Assembly (NCBI GenBank): GCA_018823905.1 | Contig: JAHJHL010000016.1 | Span: 1-32,954 of the forward strand | DNA length: 32,954 nt | Reading direction: 5' to 3' | Source of the DNA: Alphaproteobacteria bacterium | GTDB taxonomy: Bacteria > Pseudomonadota > Alphaproteobacteria > Sphingomonadales > Sphingomonadaceae | In this document: positions 15,519-22,871 of the stretch, piece by piece | How the letters are laid out: each line of letters opens with the position of its first letter | How positions within the stretch are numbered: position 1 is the first letter of the stretch | Made by a program: the position numbers and the translations under genes | The notes under the pieces: generated by a model | What the model saw: only the letters and a program-made list of their open reading frames with translations | What the model was told of the DNA's origin: nothing | The model's database searches: none

Positions 15519-15818
15519 TCAGCCCTGACGGGTGCCGGTCATCGCCATCGATCCGAACGCACCGGCCTTGATCGTGCCGGTCAGTGCGTCGCCGTCGATC
15601 GTCGCTTCGCATTCGAGCGTCATCGGCATCGGCACCTTCATGTCCATGGTCCAGGTCAGCTTGTTCCCATCGACCTTGCCATTCTGCACGTCGAGCGAAC
15701 CCATCGCACCGGCATTCTGGCCGGTGAAGCTGTCACCGTCGCTGGTCACGGTGAACACCGATTTCTGGTCGCCCATCGGCGACTTGGTAATGCAATCATA
15801 GCTGCCATCTACGGACAT
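15519..15818 (-). CDS. Small conserved-type protein, function unknown
   Basis: A 99-residue protein. The start at 15818 (MSVDGSYDC) is preferred because GGAGAG stands 6 bp upstream; an in-frame ATG at 15842 lacks such a site and would almost touch the M16 stop. No signal peptide or membrane segment is visible. The sequence alternates short polar and glycine turns with beta-type stretches, such as 'SVFTVTSDGDSFTGQ', 'NKLTWTMDMKVPMPMTLEC', 'GDALTGTIKAG' and 'GSMAMTGTRQG'. This suggests a small beta-barrel or sandwich, like lipid- or ligand-binding folds. Proteins of this pattern seem to recur in sphingomonads (recollection, not checked). It starts 26 bp after the M16 stop on the same strand, so the two probably share a transcript. 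No function is assigned. Confidence 0.85.
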   Translation of the reverse strand: MSVDGSYDCITKSPMGDQKSVFTVTSDGDSFTGQNAGAMGSLDVQNGKVDGNKLTWTMDMKVPMPMTLECEATIDGDALTGTIKAGAFGSMAMTGTRQG

Positions 15819-15844
15819 CGAAGCTCTCCTTACTGAAATCAATG

Positions 15845-18730
15845 TTAGTTAATCGGATTTGCTGTTTCGACCGTCAAACCCAATCCGTCAAGCTGCGGTT
15901 TGACCACCGCGGCGTCGCCGACGACGACATAGACCAGATCGTCGGTGCTCAGCGCCTTGCGCGCCGCCGCGTCGATTTCAGCGGCGGTCATCGCTTCATA
16001 AGTGGCGGGCAATGTTTCGTAATAATTGTCCGGGCGGCCGAATTTGACGATCTGCCGCAGTCCGGCGAGCACATCGGCCGAGGTTTCGAAGCTGCCCGGC
16101 AGTTCGCGAACGCTGCCATTGACCGTGCGCTCCAGTTCCTCCTTGGTCACGCCTTTGTCGGCGAGGAAGGTCTTGAGGTCGCTCTGCAACTCCTTGATCG
16201 AATCGCCGGTGCGGTCGGCCTGCACCGGTGCGACTGCGACCCAACTCAGCCGGTCGGTTTCACCTGAAATGCGGCTGCGCACGCCATAGGACCAGCCCTT
16301 GGTCTCGCGCAGATTGGTGTTGAAGCGCGACAGGAAATTACCACCAAAAATATCGTTCGCCGACCGCAGCACTTCCAGCTGGTCACCGCCCTTGGCGTCG
16401 AGCACCTTGCCCGCGAGGATCACCGACTGCGGCGATTTGGGGCGGTCGAACAGCAGGATGCGCGGCTTGGGCGCCGGGATCGCGATGTCGAAATTCTTGA
16501 CCGGCTTGGCTGTTTTGGGCGCCGTCCACGCGCCCAGCGTCGAATCGAGCTGCTTCTTCACTTCTGCCAGCGTCGTGTCGCCAACGACAAAGACGCGCGC
16601 ATTGTCAGGGCGGATCCACGCATTATGGAATGCCGCCAACTGATCACGCGTCGCCGCTTCGACCGCCTTGGCATCGCCCAGACCCGACGGCGGAATGCCA
16701 TAAGGATGGTCGGTACCATAGAGCATCGGCGCCATCAGGCGTCCGGCGATCGCGTTCGGATTATTGAGTTCGGCCTTGAGCCGGTTGAGCTGCTGCGCGC
16801 GCACGCGCTCCAGTTCCTTGGCATCGAACGCCGGGTTGCGGATATAGTCGGCGAGCAGCGTCAGCGAAGCGCCCAGGTTAGGCTTCAAGGCGAACAGACT
16901 GAACACCGTTTCGTCGGCGTTGGCGGTCGCATCGATCTGCGCGCCGAGCCGTTCTTTCGCTTCAGCAAAGGCGATCGAATTGAGGTTGGTCGTGCCTTCG
17001 TCCATCAGGCTGAGCATCAGCGACTGGGTACCAAGTGCGCTGTGCGGATCGGCGGCATAGCCTGCGTCGAAGCTGACCGCGACATTGACTGTTGGCACCG
17101 TCGTGCGACGCGCAAAGATCACCTCCACTCCGTTTTTGAGCTTGGCGCGCTCGATCGCCGGGAAGTCAAGCGCGGTGAGATCGGCGACCGCGGGCAATTG
17201 CGAGCGATCCGCGATCGAGGCTGCCGCGCCGATGCCGGTGTCGGGACCGATGTCGCCGAGTGCCGGGTTCCAGTAACGGTCGGGGGCAACCGCCTCGGTC
17301 ACCTTATCCGCCGTCACCGCGCCGCCGCGATTCTCGCCGCCTTCGGTGCGCTCGCCGGGGGTGTAGGTGAGCGAAAAGGCCGGGCGCGACATCCATTTAC
17401 GCGCAACCGCTGCGACCTGTTCCGGGGTCGATTTGGCCATCCGGTCGAGCTCGACCTTATAATAGCCGGGATCGTTCGAATAGAGCGCGCCCTCGGCCAG
17501 CGTCACCGCCTTGCCGCCAAAGCCGCCGACTGATTCGAGCCCCGCGATAGTGCCGCCCAGATAGCTCGCCGCGGCGCGCTGCAGTTCGTCGGCAGTCGGG
17601 CCGGTCTCCAGGAATTTGGCGATTTCTTCGTCGAGCTTCTTGCCGACCACCGCCACGTCGGTGCCGGGCTTCACATCGGCCTGGATGATCAGGATGCCGG
17701 CATCTTCAAACGGCTGGGCAAAAGCGGCAACGCTCACCGCGACAGGGTCGGTGCGGACCATCGCGTTGTCGAGCCGCGACGACGACAGGCCGCCGAGCAC
17801 CGCGGTCGCCATCTGCAGCGGCACCGCTTCGGCATCGTTGAGCCCGGGGATCGCCCACATGCGATAGATGCGCGGGGTCGGGATCAAATCCTTGACCTCT
17901 TTCGCGAGCGGAGCGGGCAAGGTCGGCACGGTGGTTTGGGGCGCGGTGATTTCCGGCCCGCGCGGGATGTCGCCGAACCACTCTTGCACCTTGGCCTTGG
18001 CGGTCGCGACATCGACGTCGCCCGCCAGCACGAGCACCGCATTATTCGGACCGTAATTGTCGGTGAACCACTTTTTCACATCGTCAAGGCTCGCCGAATT
18101 GAGGTCGGCCATCGAACCGATGGTGCTGTGGTGATAGGGATGACCCTTCGGGAACAGATTCTCGAAAATCTCGTAACGCAGCAGGCCATAGGGGTTATTG
18201 TCGCCCTGCCGCTTTTCATTCTGGACCACGCCACGCTGGTTATCGAGCTTTTCCTGCGTCACCGCGCCGAGCAGATGCCCCATGCGGTCACTTTCGAGGA
18301 ACAGCGCGCGGTCGAGCGCGCCGGTCGGGACGGTCTCGAAATAGTTGGTGCGGTCGACATTGGTCGTGCCGTTGCTGTCGGTCGCACCGACTTGTTGCAG
18401 CGGTTCAAAGAAATCACCGGGGGCGTTTTCCGAACCGTTGAACATCAGATGTTCGAACAGATGGGCAAAGCCCGTCTTCCCCTTGGGCTCATGCTTCGAC
18501 CCGACGCGATACCACACCGACACCGCGACGACGGGTGCCTTGCGGTCCTCGTGGACAATCACGCGCAAACCGTTGTCCAGCGTGAAGGCTTCGTAGGGAA
18601 TATCGACCGCCTTCACCAGATCGGCGATCGGCGCCGGATCGGCGGCCTTGGCCTTGGCAAGCGCGGGACCCGCAGCGACGAGCGACGAGGTCACCGCCAG
18701 GGCAAGGGCGAAACGATGGAAACGGGGCAT
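15845..18730 (-). CDS. M16-family zinc peptidase, two-domain
   Basis: A 961-residue exported metallopeptidase of the M16 (insulinase/pitrilysin) family, probably periplasmic and acting on small peptides inside a clamshell chamber. With the start at 18730 (AGAGG 6 bp upstream; the ATG at 18736 would abut that site) it begins with a signal peptide ending 'AAGPALA' before KAKA. The inverted zinc motif H90-L-F-E-H94 is present, with the third ligand likely E172 in 'VVQNEKRQG'. The second half, from about residue 520 ('LPAVADLTALDFPAIERAKLKNGVEV'), is a further M16 repeat that lacks the zinc motif, as usual for the inactive half. It follows the acylase gene by 100 bp on the same strand and precedes the 99-residue gene. 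Confidence 0.93.
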   Translation of the reverse strand: MPRFHRFALALAVTSSLVAAGPALAKAKAADPAPIADLVKAVDIPYEAFTLDNGLRVIVHEDRKAPVVAVSVWYRVGSKHEPKGKTGFAHLFEHLMFNGSENAPGDFFEPLQQVGATDSNGTTNVDRTNYFETVPTGALDRALFLESDRMGHLLGAVTQEKLDNQRGVVQNEKRQGDNNPYGLLRYEIFENLFPKGHPYHHSTIGSMADLNSASLDDVKKWFTDNYGPNNAVLVLAGDVDVATAKAKVQEWFGDIPRGPEITAPQTTVPTLPAPLAKEVKDLIPTPRIYRMWAIPGLNDAEAVPLQMATAVLGGLSSSRLDNAMVRTDPVAVSVAAFAQPFEDAGILIIQADVKPGTDVAVVGKKLDEEIAKFLETGPTADELQRAAASYLGGTIAGLESVGGFGGKAVTLAEGALYSNDPGYYKVELDRMAKSTPEQVAAVARKWMSRPAFSLTYTPGERTEGGENRGGAVTADKVTEAVAPDRYWNPALGDIGPDTGIGAAASIADRSQLPAVADLTALDFPAIERAKLKNGVEVIFARRTTVPTVNVAVSFDAGYAADPHSALGTQSLMLSLMDEGTTNLNSIAFAEAKERLGAQIDATANADETVFSLFALKPNLGASLTLLADYIRNPAFDAKELERVRAQQLNRLKAELNNPNAIAGRLMAPMLYGTDHPYGIPPSGLGDAKAVEAATRDQLAAFHNAWIRPDNARVFVVGDTTLAEVKKQLDSTLGAWTAPKTAKPVKNFDIAIPAPKPRILLFDRPKSPQSVILAGKVLDAKGGDQLEVLRSANDIFGGNFLSRFNTNLRETKGWSYGVRSRISGETDRLSWVAVAPVQADRTGDSIKELQSDLKTFLADKGVTKEELERTVNGSVRELPGSFETSADVLAGLRQIVKFGRPDNYYETLPATYEAMTAAEIDAAARKALSTDDLVYVVVGDAAVVKPQLDGLGLTVETANPIN

Positions 18731-18830
18731 GGGCATCCTCTTGGATATGGTGGCAGACGCGAGAAGGCCTGCGTGAGATCGGGCGCCGGGCGGCACTGTA
18801 TCAACGGTTTAGGACAGCATCGTTCGGCTT

Positions 18831-20987
18831 TCAAGGCTGATAGAAGCGCGCACCGCTGGCTTTGAGCGCCGACGGGTCGAACAGCACCGGCTTGAGCTGG
18901 TGGCGCACAAACAACGACGCCTGATCATTGTAATGCGGGCTTTCGGGTCGCGTCGTCGCCGATCCGAACGGCTGGATCGATTCGGAGCGGACCTGCCCCT
19001 GCTTGTCCCAGGTCATGAACATGATGAAGCTGTCGCCGTGGCGCACCTTCAGCCGCCCGTCGGGTTCGGCATCCCACAGCGTCGAGGCGCGCACCGTATC
19101 GTTGCCGCCATCGAGCGGCAGGTCGATCCTAGACGCGCCTTCGCCATGCCGCAGCCGCAGCACGGTCCCGAGTTTGGGGTCGAGCCCGCCGAAATGTGTC
19201 TGCAAATGCGCCGCCGTCTCGGCCAGCACGGTGCGCGGATCGGGTCCGGTGCGGCGCTGGTAATGGCTGCCGTTCGCGGGGCGGAGCACCATCAGCGCCA
19301 GCGCATCGCCCTTCCCCTTGCCGTCGAGGTTCCAGTCCCAGCGACGCAGCAGGTTTTGCGCGTCGACCAGCGCCGAGTCATCCTTGACGTCCAGCGCCAG
19401 CAAGCGATCCATCCACGCCTTGGCGTAGCCCGACTTGGCATAGGCGGTGTCATATTTGATCGCCTTCAACCGCGCCTCGTCGATCTGCCCCGACGCCTCG
19501 AACAGGTCGATCAGCCGTGTCGCGCGGTTGGTCATATCGTCCTCGACCCCGAGCAGCGGCGAGAAAGCGGCGGCGTCCAGCTCATCGCCCGGTCCTGCGG
19601 CGACCCATGGCGTGTTGTTCGCGTTCATCACATAGCCCGAGCGCGGATTGACCAGCGCCGGGGCGCGGTCGAACGGCAGCGTCTTGGTCCAAAGCGCCGC
19701 CGAGCGATCGCCCGGCAGCACCCCGCGCCAGTTGAACCCGACGGGCCGGTCGGGGAACATCGCATTATAGAAAAGGCCGATATTGCCCTTTGCATCGGCG
19801 TAGATGAAGTTGGTCGCGGGCACGCCCTGCCCCGCCATCGCAGCGCGCCATTCGGCAAAATCCTTCGCCTTGTTCAGCCGGTAATATTGGGTGACCATCG
19901 CCGACTGGTCGATCCCGGCATAGCGGATGGCAAAGGCACCCTTCGCATTCTTGACCACCGGACCATGGACCGAGCGATAGATGGTGCGCGGGACCGGCAA
20001 TGCGAACGGGCCGAATTTCACTTTGAGCCAGACGCGCTTCTGCTCGAGTGGGCGCCACGCACCGTCGTAGCGGTATTTCTCGCCGCTCTCGTCGAGCACC
20101 AGCTTGTACACGTCGATCAGGTCGGGGCGGTTGACCGTGTTGGTCCAGCCGAGATATTTGTTATGCCCCAGGAAAGGATAGGGCGAGCCGGGAAAGTTCG
20201 CGCCCGCGAAATCCCATCCCTCTTCGCTATGGACGACGAGTTCGTACCAGGCGACGCCGCCGGTCCACGGCTGGTGTGAGTTCGACACCAGCCGTGTCGC
20301 GCCGTCGGTCGAGCGCGCGGGCCCCACGGCCATCGCGTTCGATCCGTTCGAAGCCGGGTCGCTGCCCACCGGGGTGTCGACGCGCGGCACGATCTTGCCC
20401 GTGGCGTCGAGCGCCGGGCCGCCTTCGCGGTTCAGCGGCTTGCCCTCGACCAGCGATCCGAGCACCGAATCGAGCCCGAAGAAAAAGGGCGAGCGCAGCA
20501 CGAAGCCCGCGACAACATCCTCGCCGGTCACCGGAAACAGGCCCGACAGCCGCACTTCACCAGGATGCTTGTCGGCATAGCGATTGAGCCCCGCCGCATA
20601 GGCGGTGAACAATGCTTTGACGTCGGCGGGTAGCCGCGGCCAGTCGCGCGCGGTCGTCGCGCGCACGTCGAGGAGCGCAGCAGCGTAGTCGATTTTCGCG
20701 CCATCCTCGCCGAGCATCGCCCCGGCGCGCCCGCGCGTCATCGCGAGCACTTCCTGCAAGGTCGCAAAATCATCCTCGGCGTGCGCGTAGGCGACGCCAT
20801 AGGCAACATCGGCGTCAGTCTTGCCAAAGATATGCGGCACCCCGAACTTGTCGCGCGCAATGCGGACGTTCTGCGGCTTGAACGTCGGCGCGGTCGGCGC
20901 TTCGGCGGTTAGCGGCTCCCACAGCGCCAGCGACACGGCGGTGACGACGAGCAACAGCAGAAATCCCAGCAAAATCCGTCGCAGCAT
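18831..20987 (-). CDS. Penicillin acylase family amidase (Ntn hydrolase)
   Basis: A 718-residue exported amidase of the S45 penicillin/cephalosporin/AHL acylase family. An N-terminal hydrophobic segment (residues 5-22) exports or anchors it. The precursor should cut itself at G215-S216 in 'ASNGSNAMAVG', freeing S216 as the N-terminal nucleophile of the large subunit. The small subunit begins 'VRIARDKFGVPHIFGKTDADVAYGVAYAHAEDDFATLQ', the usual family opening seen in outline. Relatives hydrolyse beta-lactam side chains, acyl-homoserine lactones or other N-acyl amides; which applies here cannot be decided. AAGAGGA precedes the ATG at 20987. The gene is divergent from the M17 gene across 144 bp and lies upstream of M16 on the same strand. 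Confidence 0.92.
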   Translation of the reverse strand: MLRRILLGFLLLLVVTAVSLALWEPLTAEAPTAPTFKPQNVRIARDKFGVPHIFGKTDADVAYGVAYAHAEDDFATLQEVLAMTRGRAGAMLGEDGAKIDYAAALLDVRATTARDWPRLPADVKALFTAYAAGLNRYADKHPGEVRLSGLFPVTGEDVVAGFVLRSPFFFGLDSVLGSLVEGKPLNREGGPALDATGKIVPRVDTPVGSDPASNGSNAMAVGPARSTDGATRLVSNSHQPWTGGVAWYELVVHSEEGWDFAGANFPGSPYPFLGHNKYLGWTNTVNRPDLIDVYKLVLDESGEKYRYDGAWRPLEQKRVWLKVKFGPFALPVPRTIYRSVHGPVVKNAKGAFAIRYAGIDQSAMVTQYYRLNKAKDFAEWRAAMAGQGVPATNFIYADAKGNIGLFYNAMFPDRPVGFNWRGVLPGDRSAALWTKTLPFDRAPALVNPRSGYVMNANNTPWVAAGPGDELDAAAFSPLLGVEDDMTNRATRLIDLFEASGQIDEARLKAIKYDTAYAKSGYAKAWMDRLLALDVKDDSALVDAQNLLRRWDWNLDGKGKGDALALMVLRPANGSHYQRRTGPDPRTVLAETAAHLQTHFGGLDPKLGTVLRLRHGEGASRIDLPLDGGNDTVRASTLWDAEPDGRLKVRHGDSFIMFMTWDKQGQVRSESIQPFGSATTRPESPHYNDQASLFVRHQLKPVLFDPSALKASGARFYQP

Positions 20988-21131
20988 CTCTGGTCCTCTT
21001 CATGCGCCCGATCCGCGCCTGTCTGACCGTCATGTCGTCCGATGGCAAGCGACTGTCGTTCGTCGAGCCGAATTTGCGATTGACCGCCACTTGGCTATGC
21101 AGGGTGTCATAGTTTCAAACGGGGAATTTCC

Positions 21132-22706
21132 ATGAATCACAAAAGCCTGCTTCTTGCCGCGTGCCTGTCATTTGCGTTCGCTCCGCCCGCATTTGCGCAA
21201 ACGGTGACCGGCTCCGGCGTCGTTCCCGCTACTGCCGCCAACAGCGCCGAACGCGCGATCGGTTTTGCCGCGAGCGCTGCCGCAAACGGCGCGCTCGTCA
21301 TCGTGATGACCGACGCGGCGCTGCCGCCACTCGATGGCGTTTCGCTCAGCGCCGCCGAACGTCAGGCAGTGACCGCGGCGGTTGCGGCGGCGACGTTCGA
21401 CGGCAAGGCAGGATCGACGCTGTCGCTGCGCGGGATCGGGGCCTATTCGCGCATCCTGCTCGTCGGCACCGGCGCTACCCCGACCTCGCTCGCCCTCGCC
21501 GAAGCGGGCGGAAAGGCAGCGCAAGAGCTGAAAAGTGAAGCGCAGCCGATGACGATCGCCGGGGCGTTCGGCGATACATCAGCCGCCGACGTCGCCTATG
21601 GATTCGCGCTTGGTCAGTATCGCTTCGACCGGTACAAAACCGTCGACAAAAAGGCACCGCCGAGCGGCGCTGTTACCGTCGTCGGCGCCAATCCGGCGGC
21701 AGCGGAAGCGGCGTTCAATGATCGCTGGAAACATCTGGTCGATGGCGTCCGCTTGTCACGCGACCTCGCCAACGAACCTGCGAACGTCATCTACCCCGAA
21801 AGCTTCGTCGCCCGGGTGCGCGAAGCCTTTTCGGGCACAGCCGGGGTGAGCATCGAAGTGCTCGACGAAGCCGCGATGCGCAAGCTCGGCATGGGGACGC
21901 TCGTCGGGGTCGGTCAGGGCAGCCCGCGCGGATCGCGGCTGATGCTGGTGCGCTATCGCGGCGCGAACGCCGCCGCAGCGCCGATGGCGTTCGTCGGCAA
22001 AGGCATCACCTTCGATTCGGGCGGCATTTCGCTGAAGCCAGGCGCGGGCATGTGGGACATGAAGGGCGATATGTCGGGCGCCGCGTCGGTCATGGGCGCC
22101 GTGCTCTCGCTCGCCAGGTCGCGCGCATCGGCGCATGTCGTCGGAGTCGCGGCGCTCGCCGAGAATATGCCCGACGGCAACGCCCAACGCCCCGGCGACA
22201 TCACGCGCACAATGTCGGGCAAGACGATCGAAATGCTCAACAGCGACGCCGAAGGTCGCCTCGTCCTCGCCGACGCCAATGAATATGTCGCACAGGCGTA
22301 CAAGCCCCGCGCGATCGTCAATATCGCGACGCTGACCGGGTCGATCGTCGGCGCACTCGACGATCAATATGCTGGCCTGTTTGCGCGCGACGAAACGCTG
22401 GCCGCCAACCTGCTCGCTGCCGGAAAGAGCAGCGGTGAGGAATTGTGGCGGATGCCACTCCACAAAAATTACGCCGAAAAGATCAAGTCGGACATCGCCG
22501 ACATCCGCAACATCACCCCGGGTCAAGGGCCGGGCGCCAGCATCGGGGCGCATGTCATCGGCTATTTTGTCGACGAGGCGACCCCGTGGGCACATCTCGA
22601 CATCGCCGGAGTGAACCAGGCGGACAAGGCGACATCGCTGGTCCCGAAGGGGATGACGGGCTTTGGTGTGCGCTTGCTCGACCAACTGGCGCGCAGCGGG
22701 GAGTAG
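21132..22706 (+). CDS. Exported M17 leucyl aminopeptidase
   Basis: A 524-residue two-metal aminopeptidase of family M17, related to PepA, which removes N-terminal residues from peptides. All metal ligands are present with the same spacing as E. coli PepA: K290 and D295 in 'GKGITFDSGG', D313 in 'MKGDMSG', and D372 and E374 in 'NSDAEGRL'. Unlike PepA, the protein begins with a clear signal peptide, 'KSLLLAACLSFAFAPPAFA' before Q, so it should work in the periplasm or outside the cell. The ATG at 21132 follows GGGGAA. It is divergent from the acylase gene and is followed after 13 bp by a long inverted repeat. Confidence 0.93.
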   Translation: MNHKSLLLAACLSFAFAPPAFAQTVTGSGVVPATAANSAERAIGFAASAAANGALVIVMTDAALPPLDGVSLSAAERQAVTAAVAAATFDGKAGSTLSLRGIGAYSRILLVGTGATPTSLALAEAGGKAAQELKSEAQPMTIAGAFGDTSAADVAYGFALGQYRFDRYKTVDKKAPPSGAVTVVGANPAAAEAAFNDRWKHLVDGVRLSRDLANEPANVIYPESFVARVREAFSGTAGVSIEVLDEAAMRKLGMGTLVGVGQGSPRGSRLMLVRYRGANAAAAPMAFVGKGITFDSGGISLKPGAGMWDMKGDMSGAASVMGAVLSLARSRASAHVVGVAALAENMPDGNAQRPGDITRTMSGKTIEMLNSDAEGRLVLADANEYVAQAYKPRAIVNIATLTGSIVGALDDQYAGLFARDETLAANLLAAGKSSGEELWRMPLHKNYAEKIKSDIADIRNITPGQGPGASIGAHVIGYFVDEATPWAHLDIAGVNQADKATSLVPKGMTGFGVRLLDQLARSGE

Positions 22707-22719
22707 CGATCTCCAATCC

Positions 22720-22797
22720 CGTTCGTGTCGAGCAACGTCGAGACGTCGCGCAGGGGCGCCCGTCCAAGGCGCATCTCGACATTGCTCGACGCGAACG
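22720..22797. repeat. Imperfect long inverted repeat (family A, second copy)
   Basis: The arms 22720-22744 and 22773-22797 begin CGTTCGTGTCGAGCAACGTC and end in the inverted form ...GCTCGACGCGAACG, with a 28-bp loop. It is the same design as 10056-10148 but with a changed centre (GAGCAACGTCGAG instead of GAGCGAAGTCGAG), altered in both arms so that pairing is largely kept. It begins 13 bp after the M17 stop and may act as its transcript end. Confidence 0.8.
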
Positions 22798-22815
22798 GCG
22801 AGCTGCTAACAGCCC

Positions 22816-22843
22816 CTTGTGTTGCCAATTGGCAACACTATCT
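22816..22843 (+). promoter_or_regulatory. Candidate RpoH (sigma32) promoter of clpB
   Basis: CTTG (22816-22819) and ACTATCT (22837-22843) are 17 bp apart. They resemble the alphaproteobacterial heat-shock consensus, CTTG and CYTATNT, with one mismatch at the first -10 base. They lie upstream of clpB, a classic RpoH target, with the start codon about 22 bp past a probable transcription start near 22850. The assignment is by eye. The spacer is itself almost all palindrome (see the separate entry). Confidence 0.6.
22819..22838. promoter_or_regulatory. Perfect 20-bp palindrome, likely operator
   Basis: GTGTTGCCAATTGGCAACAC is identical to its own reverse complement over all 20 bases. It lies inside the clpB promoter, overlapping the last base of the -35 element and the first two of the -10. 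It is not the CIRCE sequence bound by HrcA. Its position between the promoter elements suggests a dimeric repressor site; the protein that would bind it is not identified. Confidence 0.65.
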
Positions 22844-22871
22844 TGCCAGATAAGAAAGGGGCTTATTTCCC

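Noticed and set aside
22819..22838. CIRCE/HrcA operator before clpB
   Set aside because: CIRCE is TTAGCACTC-N9-GAGTGCTAA; the palindrome here has no spacer and a different sequence.
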